Shown here: positions 56,325 to 64,000 of the stretch, one piece after another
Numbering within the stretch: position 1 is the first letter of the stretch
How the letters are laid out: every line of letters starts with the position of its first letter
NCBI GenBank assembly: GCA_017617445.1
Contig: JAFZWE010000002.1
Span: 1 to 64,000 of the forward strand
From: Bacteroidales bacterium
Lineage (GTDB): Bacteria > Bacteroidota > Bacteroidia > Bacteroidales > WCHB1-69
Direction: 5' to 3'
DNA: 64,000 bases
Position numbers and translations under genes: made by a program
The notes under the pieces: model-generated
Told to the model about the DNA's origin: nothing
The model's database searches: none
What the model saw: the letters and a program-made list of their open reading frames with translations, nothing else

Positions 56325-56714
56325 ATGGAAAAAATGGGTAAACGAAAAGTTGCGACAAAGAAGGAAAATCTGTTTCAAGGCGATTTGAGTGAGCTGATTG
56401 TGCAGGCTCTTTTGGAAAAAATGGGGGTGGATGTCACCGTCATCAATCTGAAAAAAATCAACCATGTTTATTTTGACAAGTTTGTGGTGTGCACAGGAAC
56501 CTCCAAGGTGCATGTGCAGACACTGTGCGATTATGTTCAGGAGGTGACCAAGCGCGAGGCTGGGATAAACCCGATTTTTGTAGAGGGGGTCGCCAATGGT
56601 GAATGGGTGTTGTTGGATTACTTTGACATTGTAGTCCATATCTTCCAGCCAGAAGCCCGGGAGTTTTATCAGATTGAAAGTTTGTGGAATGACGCGGAAA
56701 TCACTCACTTGTAA
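56325..56714 (+). CDS. rsfS: Ribosomal silencing factor RsfS
   Basis: 129 residues. RsfS binds L14 and blocks 30S/50S joining under starvation. DVTVINLKKINHVYFDKFVVCTGTS is the family core (key stretch FVVCTGTSKVHVQTL), with WVLLDYFDIVVHIFQPEAREFY near the C-terminus. ftsH follows after 11 nt. Confidence 0.94.
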   Translation: MEKMGKRKVATKKENLFQGDLSELIVQALLEKMGVDVTVINLKKINHVYFDKFVVCTGTSKVHVQTLCDYVQEVTKREAGINPIFVEGVANGEWVLLDYFDIVVHIFQPEAREFYQIESLWNDAEITHL

Positions 56715-56725
56715 TATTTTTCAAA

Positions 56726-58786
56726 ATGAATAAGGATAGCCGACAGAATCCGAATGGACAAAAATCCAAGCCGAAATTCAATTTCCTTTGGATCTATATC
56801 ATTATCTTCCTCGCTCTGGGCGCTGTGTATTTCTTTGGAAGGGATACTCACAACATTTCCAAGGAAATTGATGACCTGCGATTTAAAGAGTTGGTGCTGA
56901 GCAAAGATATTGCCAAGGCCGAATATGTGCAAAAAGAGGAGAAAATCTACATCTATTTGAAACCGGACAGCATTGACAAAAAGAATGACTATGCTGAATT
57001 CAGAAAAAGTCTTGACGGCCCTCACTACTATTTTACCCAGACAGATTTCAAGGTTTTTAATGATAATCTGAACAAAATCATCGATGACCGCGTGGGTGTG
57101 GAGTATGATGAATTGCTTCGGCAGTCAAGTAATGACACTCTTCCTGACGCTGCTTCCCAGAACCTGCCCAAAAAAGAGGAGATGATCAACCAGTATATGT
57201 TCCCCATCAAACAGGACAATTCCAAATCTTGGGGAGGGGAGCTGTTGGTGTGGCTTTTCCCGATGGCTTTGCTGTTGCTCTTCCTATGGATGAGTTCTCG
57301 TGCCATGCGCGGTGCGGGCGGCGGCATGTTCAATATAGGGAAATCCAAAGCCCAACTGTTTGACGAAAAGTCAAAGTTGAATGTTTCATTTAAAGATGTT
57401 GCGGGTTTGGATGGTGCCAAGGAGGAGGTGGAGGAAATTGTGGATTTCTTGAAAAACCCGAAAAAATATACGGAATTGGGTGGAAAAATTCCTAAAGGCG
57501 CGCTCTTGGTCGGCCCTCCAGGCACGGGTAAGACCTTGCTGGCAAGGGCCGTTGCTGGAGAAGCCAAAGTTCCATTCTTCTCCCTCTCCGGCTCCGATTT
57601 TGTGGAAATGTTCGTGGGGGTTGGCGCCTCCCGTGTTCGAGACCTGTTCAAGACCGCCAAGGAAAAAGCACCCTGCATCATCTTTATCGATGAAATTGAC
57701 GCCATTGGCCGTGCCCGCGGACGCAGCGTTATGAGTGGGGCTAATGACGAAAGAGAAAGTACATTGAACCAGCTGCTTACGGAGATGGATGGTTTTTCAA
57801 CCAATACAGGAGTGATCATCCTCGCCGCTACAAACCGCGCCGACGTGTTGGATAGCGCCCTGCTCCGTGCCGGCCGTTTTGACAGACAAATCCACGTTGA
57901 ACTCCCTAATCTCATGGAAAGAAAAGGTATCTTTGAGGTACACGTACGCAAACTTAAACTTTCCAATGATGTGGACTTGGAGTTCTTCGCCCGCCAAACC
58001 CCTGGCTTTTCGGGTGCGGATATTGCAAATGTGTGCAACGAGGCCGCTTTGATTGCAGCCCGCCACGCAAAAAAATCCATTGAACGAGAGGATTTCCTCG
58101 CAGCCATAGACCGTATTGTGGGAGGTTTGGAAAGACGCAGCAGCATCATCTCCCAGGAAGAAAAACGCGTGATCGCCTTCCATGAGGCCGGACACGCCAC
58201 CGTGAGCTGGTTCTTGGAGTATGCCGCCCCCTTGACCAAAGTGACCATCGTTCCGCGGGGCAAGGCTCTGGGAGCCGCTTGGTATACGCCGGAAGAACGA
58301 CATATTACCAATTCCGAACAGATGTTTGACGAGATGTGTGCACTCTTGGGCGGCCGCGCTGCTGAAATCTCCGTCTTCGGAAAAATGTACACCGGCGCCC
58401 AAAATGATCTTGAACGTGCTACCAAAATGGCTTTTGCCATGATCGTTTACTATGGCCTGAATCCCGTCATAGGGAACCTTAGCTATTACGACTCTACAGG
58501 ACAAAGCGATTACACATTCAATAGACCCTATAGCGAACAAACGGCACAAAATATTGACCAGCAGGTGCGAGAACTGGTAGAGTCCGCCTGCAGCCGCGCC
58601 AAGAGCATCCTGGAACAAAACAAGGAAAAACTGACTATCCTGGCCGAAAAACTGATTGAAAAGGAAGTTATCTTCGCCGAGGATCTGGAAAGCATTTATG
58701 GCAAAAGACCATTTGATAAAAAGGAACCAGAAAAAACTGATGCTCCAACAGAGGATAAAACATTAGCAGATTCAGATAATCATTAA
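56726..58786 (+). CDS. ftsH: ATP-dependent zinc metalloprotease FtsH
   Basis: 686 residues, hexameric inner-membrane AAA protease. Two membrane helices (about 21-38 and 173-190) enclose a periplasmic region of about 130 residues. The AAA domain has Walker A GPPGTGKTL near residue 265, Walker B IIFIDEIDAIG and the second region of homology RFDRQIHVELP. The zinc site HEAGH lies near residue 487. The C-terminus is acidic. The gene begins 11 nt after rsfS and ends 3 nt before the LUD gene. Confidence 0.97.
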   Translation: MNKDSRQNPNGQKSKPKFNFLWIYIIIFLALGAVYFFGRDTHNISKEIDDLRFKELVLSKDIAKAEYVQKEEKIYIYLKPDSIDKKNDYAEFRKSLDGPHYYFTQTDFKVFNDNLNKIIDDRVGVEYDELLRQSSNDTLPDAASQNLPKKEEMINQYMFPIKQDNSKSWGGELLVWLFPMALLLLFLWMSSRAMRGAGGGMFNIGKSKAQLFDEKSKLNVSFKDVAGLDGAKEEVEEIVDFLKNPKKYTELGGKIPKGALLVGPPGTGKTLLARAVAGEAKVPFFSLSGSDFVEMFVGVGASRVRDLFKTAKEKAPCIIFIDEIDAIGRARGRSVMSGANDERESTLNQLLTEMDGFSTNTGVIILAATNRADVLDSALLRAGRFDRQIHVELPNLMERKGIFEVHVRKLKLSNDVDLEFFARQTPGFSGADIANVCNEAALIAARHAKKSIEREDFLAAIDRIVGGLERRSSIISQEEKRVIAFHEAGHATVSWFLEYAAPLTKVTIVPRGKALGAAWYTPEERHITNSEQMFDEMCALLGGRAAEISVFGKMYTGAQNDLERATKMAFAMIVYYGLNPVIGNLSYYDSTGQSDYTFNRPYSEQTAQNIDQQVRELVESACSRAKSILEQNKEKLTILAEKLIEKEVIFAEDLESIYGKRPFDKKEPEKTDAPTEDKTLADSDNH

Positions 58787-58789
58787 GAT

Positions 58790-59503
58790 ATGACAACAGA
58801 TACTTCCACTGCCAATATTAATGCAACCTGCAAAAGCGAGATTTGCAAGGCTATCCGCTCCGCTTTGCAATCCCCCGTTTCAGTGCCGTCCATTAATAAA
58901 ACCAGCGAACTTTTCGATCCCATTGAAAATCCACTTGAGCTTTTCGTGAACCAGTTCAATGAAGCCGGTGGCAAATGCGTGGTCTTTGACATGGATGCCG
59001 CCCGCCTGAAATCAGATAATCATTATGCTTTTGATATGCAGAAGAAAATTTATGAGTATCTGAAAATGGAACTGGAGTTCGGTAAGTGCAACACTATTCT
59101 CAATACTTCTTCTCATTTGGTACAACCTCTTCAATATTTTCAAATCCCATTTGTCGACTCCATCCCTGCCCATAACCCTGTGGACGCTGTGATTGTGTAT
59201 GCCGAATTTCTCATTGCACGCTCTGCCAGCATCGTTTTCTCCCAAAGAAATGGCATGATGTTGTATCCCTCTATTAAAAATCTGGCAAAAAATATCTTTG
59301 TTCTCTCCTCGTCTAATTGCATCATCCCTGATTTACATACATTTGTTGATTTGACAATGGAATCAAAACAGGAAGAAAACCGCCCGGAACAGGTGGACTT
59401 CCAGTTTGATATGACAGAAATCATTCGCCCAACAAAAGTGAATGAAGAGGAATATACCGCTGCAGACCCGAAAATCACCTTGATACTTATTCATGAGGTT
59501 TGA
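58790..59503 (+). CDS. LUD-domain protein (LutC/YkgG-like)
   Basis: 237 residues. The pattern KCVVFDMDAARL, then HNPVDAVIVYAEFLIARSASIVFSQ and the final ITLILIHEV fits the LUD fold of lactate-utilisation LutC-like proteins. There are no lutA or lutB neighbours. The setting between ftsH and cdsA makes a lactate role doubtful. The function here is open. Confidence 0.8.
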   Translation: MTTDTSTANINATCKSEICKAIRSALQSPVSVPSINKTSELFDPIENPLELFVNQFNEAGGKCVVFDMDAARLKSDNHYAFDMQKKIYEYLKMELEFGKCNTILNTSSHLVQPLQYFQIPFVDSIPAHNPVDAVIVYAEFLIARSASIVFSQRNGMMLYPSIKNLAKNIFVLSSSNCIIPDLHTFVDLTMESKQEENRPEQVDFQFDMTEIIRPTKVNEEEYTAADPKITLILIHEV

Positions 59504-59538
59504 CAATTCATTTAAACTATTGTATATATAATATTACT

Positions 59539-60402
59539 TTGAAAAATCTCATCACTCGTACAGTAACAGGAATCCTATTCGTAGCAGCAGTTGTCTGTTC
59601 CATCGTTTTTTATGGAAACTGCTCGTTTTTTTTCTATATCCTTTTTCTGGCTTTTACCCTCGTGGGCACGTGGGAACTATTGCAAATGGTAGAAAAGATA
59701 GGGGGTACACCACTTTCCATGATCCCGTTACTCCTGTCCGCATTGGTTTTCTCTATTCCTTTCTTATGCGAACTTTCCTTATCTGGTGAGAACCCATATC
59801 TGCTGTTGAAATCCTTTGCCTGTGGTGTGGGCATGGCGTTTCTGCTGTTTGTACCGCTGGTTTTTATTCTGGAACTCTTCCGATACACCAAACAACCGCT
59901 GGGTAATGTGGCCGTGGGTTTTTTGCCCATGTTGTGGGTGGCCTTGCCCTTCTCTTTGATCTCCTCTTGGGTGATCATGGGTGAATCGGCTGTGGCTGTC
60001 TCCTTCTTTGTCATCATTTGGCTCAATGACACACTGGCTTATTGTTCCGGCAGACTTTTCGGTAAACATAAGCTCTGCGAGAGAATCTCCCCCAAGAAAA
60101 CCATTGAGGGCTTTGCCATTGCACTGGTTCTGACTATCGCTTTGTCTCTGGTTTTTCCGGCTATCCCGTTTTTTGCTGTCCAATCATTCACTTCTCCGCT
60201 CCACTGGGGAGGATTCGCAGCTGTGGTGGTCTTGGCAGGAACCTTGGGCGATCTGGTGGAGTCTATGTTCAAACGTCAATGCGGTGTAAAAGATTCCGGT
60301 AAAATCCTGCCCGGACATGGCGGAGTCCTTGACAGATTTGATTCTTCGCTTTTGGCAGCCCCCGTGGCATTCGTTTATTGGCTCCTCGTGTCGGTTTTGT
60401 GA
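59539..60402 (+). CDS. cdsA: Phosphatidate cytidylyltransferase
   Basis: 287 residues from a TTG start at 59539, giving an N-terminus MKNLITRTVTGILFVAA that matches the family; no ATG is available. Another TTG at 59500 would add 13 residues and overlap the LUD gene by 4 nt. It makes CDP-diacylglycerol from CTP and phosphatidic acid in the inner membrane. About eight membrane helices are present. The CDS signature is visible as the final GDLVESMFKRQCGVKDSGK and LPGHGGVLDRFDS. Confidence 0.93.
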   Translation: MKNLITRTVTGILFVAAVVCSIVFYGNCSFFFYILFLAFTLVGTWELLQMVEKIGGTPLSMIPLLLSALVFSIPFLCELSLSGENPYLLLKSFACGVGMAFLLFVPLVFILELFRYTKQPLGNVAVGFLPMLWVALPFSLISSWVIMGESAVAVSFFVIIWLNDTLAYCSGRLFGKHKLCERISPKKTIEGFAIALVLTIALSLVFPAIPFFAVQSFTSPLHWGGFAAVVVLAGTLGDLVESMFKRQCGVKDSGKILPGHGGVLDRFDSSLLAAPVAFVYWLLVSVL

Positions 60403-60584
60403 GCCGTTCTTCCAATTTTTTTTCACTTCTTTTTGTTGAAAAATGCCTTGAAACAGCCTGCGACAAGGAGTTTACTTGTTCATTATTAGGTAAAAACGAT
60501 TCCAGTGCTTTCGTGGATTTTTTTTAATCTTTCAAAAAAAGTCACAACAAAAATTAAAATTATAATCAAATAAAAAAATTGTTG

Positions 60585-60592
60585 TATTTTTG
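60585..60592 (+). promoter_or_regulatory. -7 box of the giant surface protein gene
   Basis: TATTTTTG followed by CAGAA, about 100 nt upstream of the start codon. Confidence 0.55.
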
Positions 60593-60693
60593 CAGAATTG
60601 GAAAAAGAAAGTTGTCTTTAAAAACCAAAAATGTAACATATTGAAAATAAACAGATTGAAAAATAAATAGAATAATATATTAATCTTTACATT

Positions 60694-63600
60694 ATGAAAA
60701 AAGTTGTATCTTTTTGCATTTTTAGTATGCTTTTGGCTCTCCTGAACATCGGAGTGAAAGCTCAAACGCCGTCAGGGCTTGTGATGGATCCAGCCAATTT
60801 GCCGACACCTATGGTGATTAACCAGTACGACACGGTCTATCTGTCTCCCACTGGTTGCTTTGAGCTTCTGGGTCTTCATGATACCGACAAGGTGTCTATT
60901 GAATGGGAAGTTCTGTTTAACGGCCAACGTATTCCCGACGGACAGCTGTCGGATTACTTCAACGAGTTCGTTTTCCAGAGCAGATACACCATCGGTCAGA
61001 CAGACCAGTGGTGTGGTAAAACATACGTAAGCACGTATTGCGGCGATGGTAATGGTTACGGAAGTTTCCCCGGTGCCTATACCCCCATTTATGGAACAGA
61101 ATTGGGATACAACTGCGAACGTGTGGGCCACTTCCTGATGGGTTACCCGTTCACCGTCCTGAATGGCGATGCCCGTCCGCTGAATGTTCCTTTTGAATTT
61201 GATTATTTCTATGTCAAATTCTTTAGAGATACACTTGCAACAGCCCATCGTTTGGTCTATAATGCCAAAGAGCAAGGTACCTATCAGTTCGTGTTTAATC
61301 TCTATAAGAGATGTAACGGTACGGAATGGGATCAAGTGTATGTAGGCAGTAATGAAAGATACAAGGTGGGTGGTCACCAGTCTGTCCTCTGCGGTCTGCT
61401 CTCTTCAGACACACTGCAGGGTTACACTGTGAGCGAAATTAAAGATTATTATAGATGCGTCGGTGATACATTGGTGCTGGGCAATCCTGAGATGATTTTC
61501 ACCACTAGCACAGATACCACCGTTGCTCCTGGTTATGATTCTGTTTTTTATATGGGTGTCTCCTCCTGCGGCGGTTCCATTGACAGCATCGTGCGTTTCC
61601 GCGTGTTCTTCGAGGATCCTGCCGTTCCGGTTCTGGATACCTTGAACAGCACCCTCGCAGTGTGTGACAGCGGTAATGTCTCCATCCTTGTTACATTGGA
61701 AAATGCAGACCAATGCATTTGGTATGACGCCAACGATAACGTTATCGATACACTCGACGTTACTGACGTCTTCACACAGTTTATTACAGCAAATACAGAA
61801 TTCTATGCGTATGGGTACAATTCCGCATCCGGATGTGCCAGTTCGGATTCTTTGAGAATCTTTACTGAGGTGTTCGCCTCCCCGAATCCTGTGGTGTCTG
61901 TGGATACGACCAAGCAGTGTCTGAATGGCAGCTTCACCTTCAGCATCAATGCAACGTATGACTCCACCGCATGGTTCCACGGCTCCACAGAGTTCTGGCC
62001 CGCCACTGTGCCGTTCACACAGACGGCCACTATGGAGAATGCCGGTGACTATTATGCAGTGGTCGCTGATACTAATGTATCTATATATAATGTGGATGTT
62101 CCCTGCTCCGCTACCAGTAATACCGTCACAGTGGAGGTCTTCTCTCTGCCTGAGGTTACCCTGACTCAGTTCAATGGCGTGGCTACGGATACCAATAACG
62201 CTGGCATGTTCTGCCCGCTGGACACCATCCATACCGCTACATTCGTGGTTAGCGGCGGTAAGACCCCGTATACCCTGACATGGATGACCACTCCTATCGC
62301 TGACGACATGGCTGTGGTTGACGACAGCGTTTACACATTGACCATTCATAGCACAACAGCTTGTAATACGGTTTACACCAACGGTATCATCGCCGGTGTG
62401 GACGACAATAATTGTGCTCTTACAAATACCGCTGATATCACTTTCACTATCAATGATACGATCAAACCTGTTCTTACCGTGGTTACAAATACAGTTGAAG
62501 GTGAGCCCGCGGGTACAGATTGTAAATACATTGTTCCCGATGTGACAACAGCAGCTTTCGTGACTGCTACGGACAATTGCGATAGCGTGATTTTGACCCA
62601 AACCCCTGCAGCCGGTACTCTTATTACCGATACTACAATGGTGGTTGTGACTGTTACTGACATGTGCGGCAACAGTGTTGAGGATAGTGTTCAGGTTACT
62701 ATTCCTGAACCGGTGGATGTGACTGCTACTGTTACTCAGCATGTGATTTGCTCTGGTGATGCCAATGGCGAAATTGAAGTTGCCGTGGCCCACGGAGTTC
62801 ATCCCTACTCTGTAACCATTACTGATGGAACAACCAATTATACTCAAACAGGCGGTAATGTGGATACCACTTTCACTTTCACTGGCCTGACCAAAGGCGT
62901 TTGGAAAGTTACTGTGACCGACAACAATGGTTGTGTTGACAGCACCGAGGCAGATGTGACCGCTCCCGATGCATTGACTTTGACTGTTAGTGACCAGACC
63001 AACCTTAGATGCTGGAATGACAATAGTGGTTCCTTCAATTATCAGGTTACCGGCGGTAGCGCTCCTTATTATCTGGTCATCACCCTCAATGGTACTCAGG
63101 TAAGTGATTCCACTTTGGCTGCTGCTACTACCACACAAATCGCCGTTACTGGTCTTGCCGCTGGCGATTATAAGGTGAAAGTGACAGACGACCACGGTTG
63201 TAAAGATTCTTCAGAATTTACCCTTACACAACCCGACTCTTTGCAGATTACCTCAACAGGCATTTTGAATAATGTGAGATGCTATGGTGAAAACAACGGT
63301 AACGCTACTGTGAATGTAACAGGTGGTACACTTCCTTATGTATATAGCTGGAAAGATAATACAGATACAGAGGTTTCCAACCAGCAAACAACAGGCAGAA
63401 TCCTTTATGCAGGTGCCTATACTATCCATGTAACAGATGCCAACAACTGCCCGTGTGTGGATTCCATCGTTACCATTACTCAGCATGACTCCTTGCAGGT
63501 GGTTTCCTTGGTTGACTCAACCCAGCATACCGCTTGCCCGTACTTGGGCGACTACAGCTTCACAGCTACTGTTTCCGGCGGTACAGAAACCCACACTTTC

Positions 63601-64000
63601 CATTGGACTGTAAGTGGTGTGGACACTCCGGATGAAACGACTACTGATTTGACAGATACTTATACTTATACAGAGGCTCCGGCTATCTGTGATACCACCC
63701 TGAGCAACATCATGTTCTATGTGGTGGATGACTCTCTCTGCCGCGCCTCTTCTGTCAATCCGTTTGATCTGCATATCGTGGATGATGAAAATCCCACTAT
63801 CACAGGTACCTTGCCTGACACTATCGTGGACGGTTGTGATGAAAATGCTGCTACAATTCCGGCTGCCTTTACCACGATTGCCGAACTTGAAAATGCTGGT
63901 TTGACCTTTGCTGACAACTGTACTGCTGTGGCAGATTTGGTGGTTACCAGTGCCGATGTCGCTGCCACCGCAAGCTGCCCGCTCAAGGCTACCATCACAA
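60694..64000 (+). CDS. Giant secreted SprB-repeat/HYR protein (3' end cut by window edge)
   Basis: The frame is open from ATG 60694 to the window edge, at least 1102 residues. A signal peptide (MKKVVSFCIFSMLLALLNIGVKAQ) is followed by a unique Cys-containing region (about 25-255), Ig-like segments, then a HYR-type domain (about 587-670; DTIKPVLTVV, FVTATDNCDS, VTDMCGNSVED). A run of SprB-like repeats follows (about 672-930), marked by GVHPYSVTITDG, WKVTVTDNNGC, YKVKVTDDHGC and YTIHVTDANNC. A second HYR-like unit begins near residue 1030. It resembles gliding or adhesion proteins exported by T9SS; a sorting domain would be expected beyond the window. Confidence 0.88.
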   Translation, partial: MKKVVSFCIFSMLLALLNIGVKAQTPSGLVMDPANLPTPMVINQYDTVYLSPTGCFELLGLHDTDKVSIEWEVLFNGQRIPDGQLSDYFNEFVFQSRYTIGQTDQWCGKTYVSTYCGDGNGYGSFPGAYTPIYGTELGYNCERVGHFLMGYPFTVLNGDARPLNVPFEFDYFYVKFFRDTLATAHRLVYNAKEQGTYQFVFNLYKRCNGTEWDQVYVGSNERYKVGGHQSVLCGLLSSDTLQGYTVSEIKDYYRCVGDTLVLGNPEMIFTTSTDTTVAPGYDSVFYMGVSSCGGSIDSIVRFRVFFEDPAVPVLDTLNSTLAVCDSGNVSILVTLENADQCIWYDANDNVIDTLDVTDVFTQFITANTEFYAYGYNSASGCASSDSLRIFTEVFASPNPVVSVDTTKQCLNGSFTFSINATYDSTAWFHGSTEFWPATVPFTQTATMENAGDYYAVVADTNVSIYNVDVPCSATSNTVTVEVFSLPEVTLTQFNGVATDTNNAGMFCPLDTIHTATFVVSGGKTPYTLTWMTTPIADDMAVVDDSVYTLTIHSTTACNTVYTNGIIAGVDDNNCALTNTADITFTINDTIKPVLTVVTNTVEGEPAGTDCKYIVPDVTTAAFVTATDNCDSVILTQTPAAGTLITDTTMVVVTVTDMCGNSVEDSVQVTIPEPVDVTATVTQHVICSGDANGEIEVAVAHGVHPYSVTITDGTTNYTQTGGNVDTTFTFTGLTKGVWKVTVTDNNGCVDSTEADVTAPDALTLTVSDQTNLRCWNDNSGSFNYQVTGGSAPYYLVITLNGTQVSDSTLAAATTTQIAVTGLAAGDYKVKVTDDHGCKDSSEFTLTQPDSLQITSTGILNNVRCYGENNGNATVNVTGGTLPYVYSWKDNTDTEVSNQQTTGRILYAGAYTIHVTDANNCPCVDSIVTITQHDSLQVVSLVDSTQHTACPYLGDYSFTATVSGGTETHTFHWTVSGVDTPDETTTDLTDTYTYTEAPAICDTTLSNIMFYVVDDSLCRASSVNPFDLHIVDDENPTITGTLPDTIVDGCDENAATIPAAFTTIAELENAGLTFADNCTAVADLVVTSADVAATASCPLKATIT

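Noticed and set aside
57028..58440. 470-codon open frame on the minus strand
   Set aside because: Exactly opposite the AAA and protease domains of ftsH; Ser/Ala/Pro-rich shadow.
61405..63195. 596-codon open frame on the minus strand
   Set aside because: Antisense to the giant SprB-repeat gene, which has signal peptide and domains; the Ser/Ile/Cys/His-rich translation has no recognisable domain.

Overview
The window looks like a chromosomal segment of a Bacteroidota member, probably order Bacteroidales, from an anaerobic host-associated or fermentative setting. The basis is gene content plus a recurrent promoter signature. At least four predicted secreted proteins end in a type IX secretion (T9SS) sorting domain, several carry SprB-like repeats, FeoA is fused to FeoB, and succinate-propionate pathway genes are present. 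About two dozen genes have a Bacteroidetes-type -7 box (TAnnTTTG), and ribosome binding sites are mostly unrecognisable. I found no rRNA, tRNA, CRISPR array, phage or transposase gene.

Layout. 1-4.2 kb: a truncated AAA ATPase (DUF4143-like) behind a tandem 23-bp repeat array, a hairpin-rich intergenic stretch, a T9SS/SprB protein and an unrecognised secreted protein. 4.2-8.5 kb: topA diverging from methylmalonyl-CoA epimerase and the Na+-pumping decarboxylase beta subunit. 8.7-12.4 kb: an iron/metal operon (FeoAB fusion, CDF exporter, small Cys-rich Feo-associated protein). 12.4-22.2 kb: ridA, a YfcE-like phosphodiesterase, a beta-barrel protein, an FAH-family enzyme, dipeptidyl peptidase IV, mutS2, a DUF1573 protein and a FucP-like sugar permease. 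22.3-28.4 kb: metK, a short metH and metG. 28.6-31.7 kb: biotin-dependent methylmalonyl-CoA decarboxylase alpha, a gamma-like subunit with a lamin-tail domain, and the biotin carrier. 31.9-38.3 kb: a FISUMP-type secreted protein, lolD-like ATPase, clpB, a cysteine desulfurase-family enzyme and a methyltransferase. 38.3-42.7 kb: GH29 fucosidase, a second AAA/DUF4143 ATPase framed by two related 22-bp repeat arrays, a tiny membrane protein and a T9SS esterase. 42.7-47.4 kb: a lipoprotein, mutB, another lipoprotein, and rpsF-rpsR-rplI. 47.8-51.6 kb: ftsQ-ftsA-ftsZ. 51.6-56.2 kb: a minus-strand operon of two trypsin-like T9SS proteases and a WbqC-family gene. 56.3-60.4 kb: rsfS-ftsH-LUD-cdsA. 60.7-64 kb: the start of a very large SprB-repeat surface protein running off the window.

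How the genes work together. MutB, the epimerase and the decarboxylase subunits together form most of the succinyl-CoA to propionyl-CoA route, with a Na+ pump at the decarboxylation step, but they are spread over three loci. MetK, MetH and MetG concern making and using methionine and AdoMet. DPP IV and the two T9SS proteases point to growth on peptides.

The least explained feature is the pairing of two AAA/DUF4143 ATPase genes with short-period (22-23 bp) repeat arrays placed directly upstream of, or one repeat length from, promoter -7 boxes. One of these genes has a matching array on both sides. I treat this as the best candidate for an undescribed repeat-ATPase element or regulatory system.
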